The notes under the pieces were generated by a model. The model saw nothing but the letters and a program-made list of their open reading frames with translations. It searched no databases and was not told the DNA's origin. A DNA stretch of 64,000 nucleotides, from the NCBI RefSeq assembly GCF_029215975.1, contig NZ_JAEMVD010000001.1, positions 62,001 to 126,000 of the forward strand. Reading direction: 5' to 3'. Shown piece after piece: positions 9,938-20,072 of the stretch. Both the position numbers and the translations under genes were made by a program. This stretch comes from Sulfurimonas sp. SAG-AH-194-C20. GTDB lineage: Bacteria; Campylobacterota; Campylobacteria; Campylobacterales; Sulfurimonadaceae. Each line of letters opens with the position of its first letter. The first letter of the stretch is position 1.

Positions 9938-10428
9938 TGGATTACTTAAAAAGAAGAGCCTTTTTAAAGGCTGGTTTTCTCTCTTCAGCTGTTGTTGTGA
10001 TGAACGGTTGCAGTGTTTTTGGTGTGACAACCCCACGCGATACTATCAAAGTTTTACAAAATGACCTTTTCCCTAAAGCAAAAGAACTCGGTATAAATAC
10101 AGCGGATTACATCGGAATAGTTCTCAAACATTCACGCATTACTAAAGAGGATAAGCACTACTTAAAAAATGGTGTGAAGTGGCTCAATGAAAGTGCTGTC
10201 GATATGTACAAAAAACACTACACAAAACTTTTAGCACATCAAAGACAAGAAGTTTTAAAAAGTTTTGCACAAGAGAGTTGGGGGAGTTCGTGGTTAGATA
10301 CCATTCTTCGTTATACCTTTGAGGCTGCGTTTGGCGACCCGATATATGGTGGAAATAATTCCCAAGCAGGCTGGAAATGGCTTGAATTTACTGGCGGAAA
10401 TCCTAGACCAAAGAAGGTGTTTGTATGA
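9937..10428 (+). CDS. Gluconate 2-dehydrogenase subunit 3-like Tat-exported protein
   Basis: KRRAFLKAGFLSSAVVVMNGCS Tat-like leader; coupled to GMC oxidoreductase. Confidence 0.7.
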   Translation: MDYLKRRAFLKAGFLSSAVVVMNGCSVFGVTTPRDTIKVLQNDLFPKAKELGINTADYIGIVLKHSRITKEDKHYLKNGVKWLNESAVDMYKKHYTKLLAHQRQEVLKSFAQESWGSSWLDTILRYTFEAAFGDPIYGGNNSQAGWKWLEFTGGNPRPKKVFV

Positions 10429-12086
10429 TGTACGATGTCTGTATCATAGGAAGTGGAGCGGGTGGTTCACCCATAGCTTATGAGCTCTCAAACGCAGGGT
10501 TTAAGGTAGTTGTACTTGAAAAAGGTGAAAACTACACAGAAAAGGATTTTTCTAAAGATGAGTTGGCAGTATCAAGACGCGATATGTTCACACCACCTTT
10601 AAATGAGCAGAAACACATCATAAATGAGTACTCACAGTCTGGTAAGTTTACTCGTTACGATGGAGAAAAATCAGGCTGGAACTTCTGGAATGGCTCTATG
10701 GTAGGGGGAAGCTCTAACCTTATGAGTGGTTACTTTCACAGAATGAAACCTAAAGACTTTAGACTACGTAGTGCTTATGGAAAAGTTAGAGGTGCTAATG
10801 TTGTGGACTGGTGTATCTCTTATGATGATTTAGAACCTTACTATACTAAGGTGGAAAAAGTCATAGGTGTGAGTGGAAACATAGTAAAACACAAGCACCA
10901 AGAGCCTCGTTCAACTCCAAACCTACCATATCCAATGCTAGAGACAAATGAAGTGACTTCTTGGTTTGATGATGCATGTAAAAAGTTAAACTTTACATCT
11001 ATCCCAACACCGCGTGCAGTACTGAGTCAAAATGCACTTGGGCGTGATGGCTGTTACTACTCCAACTTTTGTGGAAGTTATGGCTGTTCAAGTGGGGCAA
11101 AAGGGAGTGCGAGAGCAGCACTCCTGCAAAAGTGTGATGCTGAGATTATTACAGATGCTTTTGTTTATAAACTAGACTCAAAAAAAGGCAAAGTTACTAG
11201 AGCGTATTATTACACAAAACATGGTGTTAAACATGTCATAAATGCTAAGATTTTTGTACTCTCAGCCCAAGCCATAGAATCCTCGCGTTTACTAATTAAC
11301 TCTAAAAATGAAGAGTTTCCTCATGGTATGGCAAACTCAAGTGGAGAGTTAGGAAAGAACCTTATCTTCTCTGCTGGAGGTGCTGGAAGTGGACGATTTA
11401 TTTTCGAGAACCTTACTAAAGAGCAACAGCATGCACTGATGCAACCGGGACTCTTTTTTAACCGTAGTCTGCAAGATTGGTATGATTATGATGATGGTTG
11501 TCGTAAGTATAAGGGTGGGACAATTGACTTTCTTTTTGAACACCAAAACCTCATTAGTCGTGTGAACCGTGAGATGTATGATGAAGAGGGAAATCTTCTC
11601 TGGGGTGAAAAACTAGCAGATAAAATCCATAAAAGACTAAGCACTTCACGAGTACTTACTTTTGAAGTGTTTAACGACTGGTTACCTACTGATAACTGTA
11701 ATGTAAGTGTTGATGATGAGGTCAAAGATAAATATGGTGTTCCTGTAGGAGTCATAAACCTAAACTCTCATCCTCAAGACTTAGAAGTTGGCGAACACCT
11801 AGCAAAAAAAGCAGTAAAAGTTCTAGAGAAGATGGGTGCAGTTGAGATAGACTACTCCATCTCTTCAAGCCCACCACCAAACTTAGTAGCAGGAGGCTGT
11901 CGTTTTGGTAATGATGCAAAAACTTCAGTACTAGATAAAAATTGTAAAGCTCATGACTTAGAAAATCTCTATGTAACAGATGCCTCTTTTATGCCAACAG
12001 GGGGCAGTGTCCCTTATACTTGGACTATCTATGCCAACTCTTTTCGTGTGGCTGATGTTATAAAAAATAAGTTAAGTGGAGTGTAA
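10425..12086 (+). CDS. GMC-family oxidoreductase
   Basis: IIGSGAGGSPIAYELSNAGFKVVVLEKG; NLYVTDASFMPTGGSVPYTWTIYANSFRVAD. Confidence 0.9.
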   Translation: MMYDVCIIGSGAGGSPIAYELSNAGFKVVVLEKGENYTEKDFSKDELAVSRRDMFTPPLNEQKHIINEYSQSGKFTRYDGEKSGWNFWNGSMVGGSSNLMSGYFHRMKPKDFRLRSAYGKVRGANVVDWCISYDDLEPYYTKVEKVIGVSGNIVKHKHQEPRSTPNLPYPMLETNEVTSWFDDACKKLNFTSIPTPRAVLSQNALGRDGCYYSNFCGSYGCSSGAKGSARAALLQKCDAEIITDAFVYKLDSKKGKVTRAYYYTKHGVKHVINAKIFVLSAQAIESSRLLINSKNEEFPHGMANSSGELGKNLIFSAGGAGSGRFIFENLTKEQQHALMQPGLFFNRSLQDWYDYDDGCRKYKGGTIDFLFEHQNLISRVNREMYDEEGNLLWGEKLADKIHKRLSTSRVLTFEVFNDWLPTDNCNVSVDDEVKDKYGVPVGVINLNSHPQDLEVGEHLAKKAVKVLEKMGAVEIDYSISSSPPPNLVAGGCRFGNDAKTSVLDKNCKAHDLENLYVTDASFMPTGGSVPYTWTIYANSFRVADVIKNKLSGV

Positions 12087-13259
12087 ATGATAGTAGAAAT
12101 TATATTTGCAGCAGGGTGCTTTTGGGGTGTTGAGAAACACTTCGATCACTTTGAGGGTGTTATCAAGGCTGAGTCGGGATATGTGGGTGGGAACTATGCT
12201 AATCCTACTTATGATGATGTGCTAAAATACAGACGGCTTAAAGACGGCTCAAAAATAGTTAATTACACTGAAGGTGTTAAAGTTACATTTGATAACTCTA
12301 AGGTCAAAGCAAAAACTCTTATAAAATCATTTTGGGAACTTCATGACCCTACTCAAGCAAATGGACAGGGTAATGACATAGGTAACAACTATAGAAGTGC
12401 TATCTTTTACACAAATGACACTCAAGAAAAGGCTGCTAAATCTACCAAAGATAGCTACCAAAACTTACTCATAAAAAATGGATACGGAACAATTGTTACA
12501 GAAATAAAACCATTAAAAAAGTTTTACAATGCAGAAGGCTATCATCAAGATTATCTTGCTAAAAATCCTTATGGCTATTGTCCAAACCATGCAACAGGTG
12601 TGAAGTTTAAAAAAGAGAGACAAAAGGTGGCGTTTACAAAACCTTTGGGTGGCAAAGAGATTATAGTTATAACTTCGCCTAATTTTTGTCCGTATTGTGA
12701 AAAATTTGAAGCTGATGTGAGTGATAGTTATAAAGGCTCACTTCCTATGAGAACAGTACTAGCAAGTACTCTTAAAGGCTTTACTCTCGATACACAGCTT
12801 TATGCAACACCAACTATACTTTTTATAGAAGATGGTAAAGAAGTGATAGGGCATGTGGGTTATATGGATAGTAAAAAGTTTTATAAAACACTTGGTGCTT
12901 TTAAACTAGGAGAAGATTCTAAAGCTTATCAAGTAGCGTTTCATGAGGGAACTGATGCACCTGGATGTAAGCAGTACAAGATCTTTGAAAATACTCCCGA
13001 TGGTGTTTTTATAGATAAACTTAGCGGAGAAGTGCTTTTTGACACAAGAGATAGGTTTCACTCAGGCACAGGTTGGCTTAGTTTTTATAAGGCAAAAGAT
13101 GGAGCAGTGATAGAGAGAGATGATAGTAGTTTTGGTATGAAGAGAATAGCTTTGGTGTCTAAAACAAGTGGTATTCATCTAGGGCATGTGTTTGAGAGAG
13201 CTGATGGAAGACGTCGTTTTTGTATAGACGCAACTGTATTAGAGTTCGTCCCCCGCTAA
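12087..13259 (+). CDS. msrAB: MsrA-thioredoxin-like-MsrB fusion methionine sulfoxide reductase
   Basis: GCFWGVE (MsrA), SPNFCPYCEKF (Trx-like CxxC), GTGWLSF and RRRFCIDA (MsrB). Confidence 0.9.
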   Translation: MIVEIIFAAGCFWGVEKHFDHFEGVIKAESGYVGGNYANPTYDDVLKYRRLKDGSKIVNYTEGVKVTFDNSKVKAKTLIKSFWELHDPTQANGQGNDIGNNYRSAIFYTNDTQEKAAKSTKDSYQNLLIKNGYGTIVTEIKPLKKFYNAEGYHQDYLAKNPYGYCPNHATGVKFKKERQKVAFTKPLGGKEIIVITSPNFCPYCEKFEADVSDSYKGSLPMRTVLASTLKGFTLDTQLYATPTILFIEDGKEVIGHVGYMDSKKFYKTLGAFKLGEDSKAYQVAFHEGTDAPGCKQYKIFENTPDGVFIDKLSGEVLFDTRDRFHSGTGWLSFYKAKDGAVIERDDSSFGMKRIALVSKTSGIHLGHVFERADGRRRFCIDATVLEFVPR

Positions 13260-14006
13260 TATCTTGTTGTACATCCTAGTATGGTGTGAGACTTTACTCA
13301 TGCCTAAGGCTTGTGCTAGTGCTTCTAACATAGTGTTTTGTTGAGAGGACTGCAAATAGATGGCAGTGTTGCTCTCATAGTTTTGACATAGTGCAAAAAG
13401 AAGAGTGACAGCATGGTTTATATCTTGTGAATTTATGGTGATTTTATGCCCGTCTTTATAAGGAAATATAAAAGCAAAAGAATCACTTACTCCTTTAATA
13501 GCCTTGTAGTAAATATCTTTGTCTTGGAGTAGGTATTTGAGGTAGTCACTTTTCCCCTCTAAAGAGTGTTTTTCATCAAAGGCTACAACTTCAAGGGTAT
13601 CACTCTCTTTAAGACTTACTTTTCCCGTTTTATAGAGGTAAAGATTGACATCAAAGTAAGAGGAAAATCCAAACTTTTCATAAAATGTCTCTTGTCCTAA
13701 GACACTATCAAGAGCGATTTGGCGATTTTGTAGATGCTTGAGTGCCAAAGAGAATATCTCTGCACCGTAGCCTAAACCTCGAAACTCTTTGAGGACTAAA
13801 AGACTGCTGATGAAGCCAAATGCAGCACTCTCATTGAGTGCTACAACATAACCGACAAGAACATTATCTTTATAAAAAATGAAAAAATTGTCTGGGTGGG
13901 TTTTTAAAAGTGAGCGAATATGAATATCTTCTATATCCCACTTCTCTATCTTTGCATACTTGTAAAAAAGTTCTAAGTCACTCTCTATGAGTTTTTTTGC
14001 TTGCAT
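13239..14006 (-). CDS. GNAT-family N-acetyltransferase
   Basis: LLVLKEFRGLGYGAEIFSLAL; FYEKFGF. Confidence 0.75.
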   Translation of the reverse strand: MQAKKLIESDLELFYKYAKIEKWDIEDIHIRSLLKTHPDNFFIFYKDNVLVGYVVALNESAAFGFISSLLVLKEFRGLGYGAEIFSLALKHLQNRQIALDSVLGQETFYEKFGFSSYFDVNLYLYKTGKVSLKESDTLEVVAFDEKHSLEGKSDYLKYLLQDKDIYYKAIKGVSDSFAFIFPYKDGHKITINSQDINHAVTLLFALCQNYESNTAIYLQSSQQNTMLEALAQALGMSKVSHHTRMYNKILAGDEL

Positions 14007-14015
14007 AAAAGAGGC

Positions 14016-14309
14016 TTATTTCCCCTCTTTAAAGTTATCTACTTTTCCTATGGCACATGAAACAAAACTCTTCGCTTTCATGCTAGTATCTTCGATAAAA
14101 CCAAAACTTTCACCATCTACAGGGTAACCAAGACCTTTGAGTGCTTCATGTAAGGCATCTATCTTTTCATCTGCTATATCAAGAGTGATTTCTCTTGGCA
14201 TTACTTCTAAGTTTACTTCTATCTCTCCAAACTCATCTTTAAGTTTACTTGTAAGTGTTGAGGCACATCCTCCACACTTGACATTTTGTACTTTTATAGT
14301 TTTTTTCAT
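14016..14309 (-). CDS. Heavy-metal-associated (HMA) domain protein, CopZ-like
   Basis: KTIKVQNVKCGGCASTL; start overlaps preceding stop (TAATG). Confidence 0.85.
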   Translation of the reverse strand: MKKTIKVQNVKCGGCASTLTSKLKDEFGEIEVNLEVMPREITLDIADEKIDALHEALKGLGYPVDGESFGFIEDTSMKAKSFVSCAIGKVDNFKEGK

Positions 14310-14731
14310 TACATATCTCCTCCACATTTTCCTGCACCACACTTCATTGCAGGTTTGTCTTTTTCTGGGGTCTCGTTCATCATCTTCTCATGAGTTAGAG
14401 CATCTCCACATTTACCTACACCACATTTTGCAGTACCACACTTAGTAGACATCTTATTCGTCTCTTTGTGTTTGACACACTCGTATGCTTCTTTTGTTGT
14501 TTTAGCAGCTATGACACACTCTTTTCTAGGGTCATTATCTCGCATCTGACGTAAGATATTCTTTTTCTTTTTTGCTAAAGCACCTTTGCCATCAAACATA
14601 TTGGCACCACATTTTCCAGCACCACATTTCATACCTGGAGTCTTTGACTCTTTAGCATCTTTAGTATCGCTACAAGCACTAAAAGTAAGGGCGAGCCCAA
14701 GTAGTAGTATAAGTAAGTTATGAAACTTCAT
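14309..14731 (-). CDS. KCGAGKCG-repeat Cys-rich lipoprotein
   Basis: Lipobox LTFSAC; repeats MKCGAGKCG, KCGTAKCGVGKCG, MKCGAGKCGG. Confidence 0.7.
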   Translation of the reverse strand: MKFHNLLILLLGLALTFSACSDTKDAKESKTPGMKCGAGKCGANMFDGKGALAKKKKNILRQMRDNDPRKECVIAAKTTKEAYECVKHKETNKMSTKCGTAKCGVGKCGDALTHEKMMNETPEKDKPAMKCGAGKCGGDM

Positions 14732-14813
14732 CGTTTCTCCTGATTAAATTATTAGTAGGAGATTATAACGATTTAGTGTGGTGACTTTGTGGTTAATCTA
14801 ACTTCTGCTTTGA

Positions 14814-15311
14814 TTATTTGTTTAGTTTTAGGATCTGGATAGATTCTTCTGTCCACTTTGAAACCTTCTCTTTCTCTGTGTCTGTTAGACGAGCATCCCA
14901 GTGTCCAAGTATGTACTTTAGAGGAGGCATAGCATCCTCTTGTATCGCTTCTTCAATGCTTTTTAAGTCTTTAATAGGTGTCTCATGAGAGACAAAGGGG
15001 AAGTCTTGTGTCATGTCAAGATGTTTTTTAGCTTCTCTTATGTCGTACTCTATAATCTGTTTGACACCGGGTATCTTGTAGTACCAAGGGTAGATAGTTT
15101 GAGTTGAGTGACAGTCAAAACATTTCGCTTTGAAGATAGGCTTGATATCTTTTTTGTAGGCAGCTGTTATGAGAGTGTAGTCTATGTTTTTAGGCTTTTG
15201 CATACTCGTTTTACTCTCCATGCTCTCATGTACTTTGCCACCATGTGCAAGAAGCACAAGTGGACTTGTTAAAGCGATGAGGCAGAGTGTTGTTTGTATA
15301 GTTTTTTTCAT
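14814..15311 (-). CDS. Haem-binding domain protein (single CxxCH)
   Basis: FKAKCFDCHSTQTIYPWYYKIP; signal peptide from MKKTIQ. Confidence 0.8.
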   Translation of the reverse strand: MKKTIQTTLCLIALTSPLVLLAHGGKVHESMESKTSMQKPKNIDYTLITAAYKKDIKPIFKAKCFDCHSTQTIYPWYYKIPGVKQIIEYDIREAKKHLDMTQDFPFVSHETPIKDLKSIEEAIQEDAMPPLKYILGHWDARLTDTEKEKVSKWTEESIQILKLNK

Positions 15312-15319
15312 GTTTTTCC

Positions 15320-16003
15320 TTAAAACCAAAATCGTATACCACTCACAAAGTAACTACTATCTTGAGGTGAAATTTTATTTGTATTGCCAAAGTTCTTATT
15401 CCATTCGACTCCGATGTAGGGAGCGAATTCTCTTCTTATCTCATAACGAAGCCTTGCTCCGAGTGTGATGTTTGAGAGTCCAGAGCCTATGCCAAAGGCA
15501 AGTTCATCTTTTGTGTAAGCATCGAGTGCAAAAGAGGGAGTAAGTATGAGTTTTTGGGTGATGAGTGCTTCATACTCTAGGTCGACTCTTAATCCGACAT
15601 TTGATTTGTCATCGACAAGAACTACCACACGACTTTCAAAAAAGTAAGGAGCAAGTCCAGAGAGTGCTATAACACCCCAAGTTTTACTTGAAACCTCACT
15701 CTTATCATAGTCAATTCCCGCTTGAATATCCCAAAAAGGCGCGATTGCACGAGAGTAGAGGAGTTGATTTTCACTGCTAGCATTAAGAGCATCTGGTTTT
15801 TCTCCCTCAGAGTAGATGTAGAGCTTATCTCTGTCATAGCCTACATAACCAGACATATCCCAATTAACAATTTTTTCGTTATTAAACTGATACTCAAGAT
15901 TGTCAAAAAGAACATTTGTACGGAGTATATCTCCACCGCCACCTGCAAAAACAGATGTACAAAAAAGTGATGTTGTTAAGAGCTTTTTTAATAAAGATTT
16001 CAT
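15320..16003 (-). CDS. copB: Copper resistance protein B, outer membrane
   Basis: WDIQAGIDYD, LRYEIRREFAPYIGVEWNKNFG, terminal RFWF. Confidence 0.85.
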   Translation of the reverse strand: MKSLLKKLLTTSLFCTSVFAGGGGDILRTNVLFDNLEYQFNNEKIVNWDMSGYVGYDRDKLYIYSEGEKPDALNASSENQLLYSRAIAPFWDIQAGIDYDKSEVSSKTWGVIALSGLAPYFFESRVVVLVDDKSNVGLRVDLEYEALITQKLILTPSFALDAYTKDELAFGIGSGLSNITLGARLRYEIRREFAPYIGVEWNKNFGNTNKISPQDSSYFVSGIRFWF

Positions 16004-16004
16004 A

Positions 16005-17747
16005 TTAAACCACCACTACTTTTCTAAACATATCTGTCATGTGATAAAGTAGATGACAGTGATAAGCCCATGAACCTTTAGCATCTACATTGACTCGAAA
16101 ACTAATTTTTGCCCCAGGTTGCACAACAACAGTATGTTTTTTCACGAGGTAGTTATCATCTCCAGTCTCTAAATCACTCCACATTCCGTGTAAATGCATA
16201 GGATGGTTCATCATAGTGTCGTTTATGTAAGTGATTCGTAATCGCTCTCCATACTTAAACTCTAAGTCTTTGGCATCAGAATACTTTATACCGTTTATAG
16301 ACCACATATATCTGTCCATATTTCCCGTTAAACGCAGGATTATCTCTCTATCAGGGTAGCGTTCATCTTTTGTAGAAACGAGTGAACGCAGGTCTGCATA
16401 AGTTAAGACTTTTCGACCGTTATTTCTAAGTCCTACACCGGGATCATCAAGTCTATACTGCGGACTCTTTGCTCGCATAGTATTATCAAATCCATTTGCT
16501 TCTTCTAAAGGGGTGATAGGGATTTCTTTTTTCATGGACATTTTAGGATTTTTGTCCATCTTCTTCATACCTGGCATCTCTTTTTTACTTTCCATCTTGG
16601 ACATATTTTTCATGCTCTTCATATCCATACTCATACCCATATCAGTCATAGTAAGTTGCTGGCGTTCATCTAGTTGAGGTACATCTGCTAAAACATTTAC
16701 ATCACTTGTAAGGTTTCCAAGAGCATATCCACTTCTATCTATACTTTGAGCAAAAATTGCATAAGCTATATCATCTTGTGGCTCAACTATGACATCATAA
16801 GTTTCAGCGACACCGATGCGAAACTCATCTACCTCTATGGGCTGAATGTTATTTCCATCAGTTGCAACTACTGTCATTTTAAGGTTTGGTATACGGATAT
16901 CAAAAAATGTCATAGCAGAAGAGTTGATAAAACGCAGTCGTATTTTCTCACCCTTTTTAAAAAGAGCTTGAAACCTTGTGGCAGGATTCTCTCCATTCAT
17001 CAAAAAAGTGTAAGTATAAGCTGTAACATCTGATATATCTCTATCTGACATTCGCATACTATTCCAAGTACTTCTTTTTTTAAAAGCCTCTAAAAAACCA
17101 TAATCAGAAACCTCAGAGAAAAAGTCTCCAACAGTTCTTTGCTTAAAGTTGTAGTAATCCGCTGAGATTTTGAGTTTTCTATATATAGTCGTTGGTTTTT
17201 CATCTGAGTAATCTGAGAGTGCTACAACATACTCTCTGTCATACTCAAAGGGGTCTTTTTCTTTAGCATCGATGATGATAGAGCCATAAACGCCAGTCTG
17301 CTCTTGAAAACCAGAGTGTGAGTGGTACCAGTAGGTTCCACTCTGGACTACATCAAAAGAGTAAGTAAAGGTTTCGCCTGCGGGTATGCCATCAAAGCTG
17401 ATGCCGGGAACACCATCCATGTCTGTTGGTAAGATAAGACCATGCCAGTGAATCGAAGAGCTTACATCAAGGTTGTTTTTGACATGAAGAGTGACTCTCT
17501 CTCCCTCTTTGAACCTAAGTGTTGGACCGGCTAACATAGAGTTTACACAGGTAGCAATTCTTGGCTTACCTGTAATGTTTACAGCTGTTTTATTGATAGT
17601 TAGAAAAAATTCTTTTCCACTTAATTCTTGTGTTTTTTGTCTTTGGCTTATTGGACTTGATGCATTTAGAGAGCTTGGAAGAGTTGCAACTATAGCTGTT
17701 GATACAATTCCTTTTACAAAGCTTCTGCGTGAGATGTTTTGAGTCAT
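16005..17747 (-). CDS. copA: CopA-type multicopper oxidase
   Basis: Tat leader; IHWHGL, GTYWYHSHSGFQ, NHPMHLHG, WAYHCHLLYHM; Met-rich insertion. Confidence 0.93.
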   Translation of the reverse strand: MTQNISRRSFVKGIVSTAIVATLPSSLNASSPISQRQKTQELSGKEFFLTINKTAVNITGKPRIATCVNSMLAGPTLRFKEGERVTLHVKNNLDVSSSIHWHGLILPTDMDGVPGISFDGIPAGETFTYSFDVVQSGTYWYHSHSGFQEQTGVYGSIIIDAKEKDPFEYDREYVVALSDYSDEKPTTIYRKLKISADYYNFKQRTVGDFFSEVSDYGFLEAFKKRSTWNSMRMSDRDISDVTAYTYTFLMNGENPATRFQALFKKGEKIRLRFINSSAMTFFDIRIPNLKMTVVATDGNNIQPIEVDEFRIGVAETYDVIVEPQDDIAYAIFAQSIDRSGYALGNLTSDVNVLADVPQLDERQQLTMTDMGMSMDMKSMKNMSKMESKKEMPGMKKMDKNPKMSMKKEIPITPLEEANGFDNTMRAKSPQYRLDDPGVGLRNNGRKVLTYADLRSLVSTKDERYPDREIILRLTGNMDRYMWSINGIKYSDAKDLEFKYGERLRITYINDTMMNHPMHLHGMWSDLETGDDNYLVKKHTVVVQPGAKISFRVNVDAKGSWAYHCHLLYHMTDMFRKVVVV

Positions 17748-17824
17748 TTGATTCCTTTATCCGATATTATAACTCTTTAGTGTGGGGGGATTGTGGTTAA
17801 GTAAGAGGGCTTAACTAGCTTCTC

Positions 17825-20059
17825 TTACAATTTTATATTTTTAAGTCTGAGTGCATTTACTATAACTGAAACAGAACTAAAACTCATCGCTGCTGCTGCA
17901 ATGACAGGTGAGAGAAGAATTCCAAAAAATGGATAAAGAATACCCGCTGCTATGGGAACTCCTGCAGAGTTATAGATAAAAGCGAAGAAGAGGTTTTGTC
18001 GAATGTTTTTCATAGTAGCGACACTCAGCTTTCTCACTTTAATGATTCCTAAGAGGTCTCCTTTTATAAGTGTAACACCTGCACTCTCTATGGCAACATC
18101 TGTTCCTGTTCCCATAGCAATTCCTACATCTGCTTGAGCAAGTGCAGGGGCATCATTTATCCCATCTCCTGCCATTGCAACAACCATACCACGGCTTTGA
18201 AGCTCTTTTATAACATTGGCTTTATCTGCTGGCATTACATGGGCATGAACTTCAGTAATTCCAAGTTTTTTTGCTACTGCGTTTGCTGTTTTTTCATTAT
18301 CTCCACTGAGCATAACAACATTGACACCATCTTGGAGTAACTCTTTCACAGCTTGTTTAGATGTCTTTTTTATAGGGTCAGCAATGGCAATAATAGCGGC
18401 AAACTGAGAGTCAATAGCGACAAATATCACACCCTCTCCAGCTTCTCTCATTTCATTGGCACTCTCAATCATTGTAGTAGAGAGTTCAATATTAGCATCA
18501 TTTAAAAAACTTTGACTTCCTATGAAAAGTGCTTGAGTGTTAACTCTACCCTCTACACCCTTACCCGTGATAGAATTAAAACTTTCCACCTCTAAAAGGT
18601 CTATATGTTTCTCTTTAGCATAAGAGACAAGAGCATCTGCCAAAGGATGCTCACTCGCTTTCTCTATACTTGCACTGAGGGCCAAAACATCCGCTTCTTT
18701 AAAATCATTTGTAGTTATTATTTTTGTAACTTTTGGTTTGCCCTCTGTGAGTGTTCCCGTTTTATCTACTACTAAAGTATTCACTTTTTCCATTGTTTCT
18801 AAGGTTTGTGCATCTTTTATAAGTATGCCCATAAGAGCAGCTCTACCTGTTGCTACCATTATAGAGATAGGAGTTGCAAGGCCTAAGGCACAAGGACAAG
18901 CGATGATTAAAACTGCTACTGCAGCTACAAGAGCAAAAGCTAGTTTAGGCTCAGGACCTATAAACCACCAAGTAAGAAACGCGAGTAGCGCGGAAATAAC
19001 TACAGCAGGAACAAAATAACTCGAAACTGTATCTGCAAGCTTTTGGATAGGTGCTCGAGAGCGTTGTGCTTGAGCTACCATGTTGACAATCTGTGCAAGC
19101 ATAGTGTCATTTCCTATTTTTTTGGCTTCAACTATGAGTGTTCCATTTTTGTTGATAGTAGCACCGATAACTCTGTCTTTGATAGTTTTTTTCACCATTA
19201 TAGGTTCACCTGTAATCATAGACTCATCTACGTTACTCTCACCCGAAACAACTTCACCATCAACTGGAATTTTTTCACCCGGTTTGACTCGAAGTTTATC
19301 ACCTAAATGAACTTGAGAGAGTTCAATCTCTTCATCGTTTCCATCTTCTTTTATTCGATGGGCTTTTTTTGGTGCTAAATTCATGAGAGTTTTAATAGCG
19401 GAGTTTGTTTTACTTCTCGCATTGAGTTCTAAAACTTGCCCTAAAAGAACAAGTGTTGTGATAACGGCTGCAGCTTCAAAGTATACATGAACAAACCCAC
19501 CTTCAGTTTGCATAAGTGGAGGAAAAAGTTGAGGCATAAAAAGAGCAACAAGGCTATAAATATAAGCAGTCGATACACCAATAGCGATAAGTGTGAACAT
19601 GTTTAGATTCCAAGTTCTAATCGAGTTATAACCACGAACAAAAAATGGCCAACCAGCCCAAAGGACAACAGGAGTAGAAAGTAAAAACTCAAACCATTGA
19701 ATCTTATCAATAGATATATTTTCTGGCACTTGATTTGGCAGAAGGTCCGCAAACATAGCGATTAAAAAGACGGGAGTAGAGAGAAAAACACTCACCCAAA
19801 ACCTTTTACTCATATAGTCAAGCTCGGAGTTTTCAATCTCCTCTTCTTGATTTAAAGTAGGCTCTAAAGCCATACCACATTTAGGACAAATTCCATCTAC
19901 ATCACTGATAACTTCAGGATGCATAGGGCAGGTAAATTGTGTTTTTCTTTGAGTGCTTAGACCCTCCATTACTAGTTCTAAAGCCATTCCGCATTTGGGA
20001 CAGCTCCCCTCTTCATCTTTTATAACTTCAGGGTGCATAGGACAGGTGTACTTACTCAT
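17825..20059 (-). CDS. Copper-translocating P-type ATPase with two N-terminal YTCPMHPEV metal-binding modules
   Basis: [37 protein letters not shown]. Confidence 0.93.
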   Translation of the reverse strand: MSKYTCPMHPEVIKDEEGSCPKCGMALELVMEGLSTQRKTQFTCPMHPEVISDVDGICPKCGMALEPTLNQEEEIENSELDYMSKRFWVSVFLSTPVFLIAMFADLLPNQVPENISIDKIQWFEFLLSTPVVLWAGWPFFVRGYNSIRTWNLNMFTLIAIGVSTAYIYSLVALFMPQLFPPLMQTEGGFVHVYFEAAAVITTLVLLGQVLELNARSKTNSAIKTLMNLAPKKAHRIKEDGNDEEIELSQVHLGDKLRVKPGEKIPVDGEVVSGESNVDESMITGEPIMVKKTIKDRVIGATINKNGTLIVEAKKIGNDTMLAQIVNMVAQAQRSRAPIQKLADTVSSYFVPAVVISALLAFLTWWFIGPEPKLAFALVAAVAVLIIACPCALGLATPISIMVATGRAALMGILIKDAQTLETMEKVNTLVVDKTGTLTEGKPKVTKIITTNDFKEADVLALSASIEKASEHPLADALVSYAKEKHIDLLEVESFNSITGKGVEGRVNTQALFIGSQSFLNDANIELSTTMIESANEMREAGEGVIFVAIDSQFAAIIAIADPIKKTSKQAVKELLQDGVNVVMLSGDNEKTANAVAKKLGITEVHAHVMPADKANVIKELQSRGMVVAMAGDGINDAPALAQADVGIAMGTGTDVAIESAGVTLIKGDLLGIIKVRKLSVATMKNIRQNLFFAFIYNSAGVPIAAGILYPFFGILLSPVIAAAAMSFSSVSVIVNALRLKNIKL

Positions 20060-20072
20060 AAAAAACTCCTCT

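Noticed and set aside
19043-19310. Overlapping plus-strand ORFs inside the P-type ATPase gene
   Set aside because: Antisense shadow ORFs without domain signatures; the same reasoning applies to other small ORFs opposite 7.4-9.7, 11.3-11.8, 15.2-24, 29.7-33.4, 40.5-42.9 and 60.3-62.8 kb genes.
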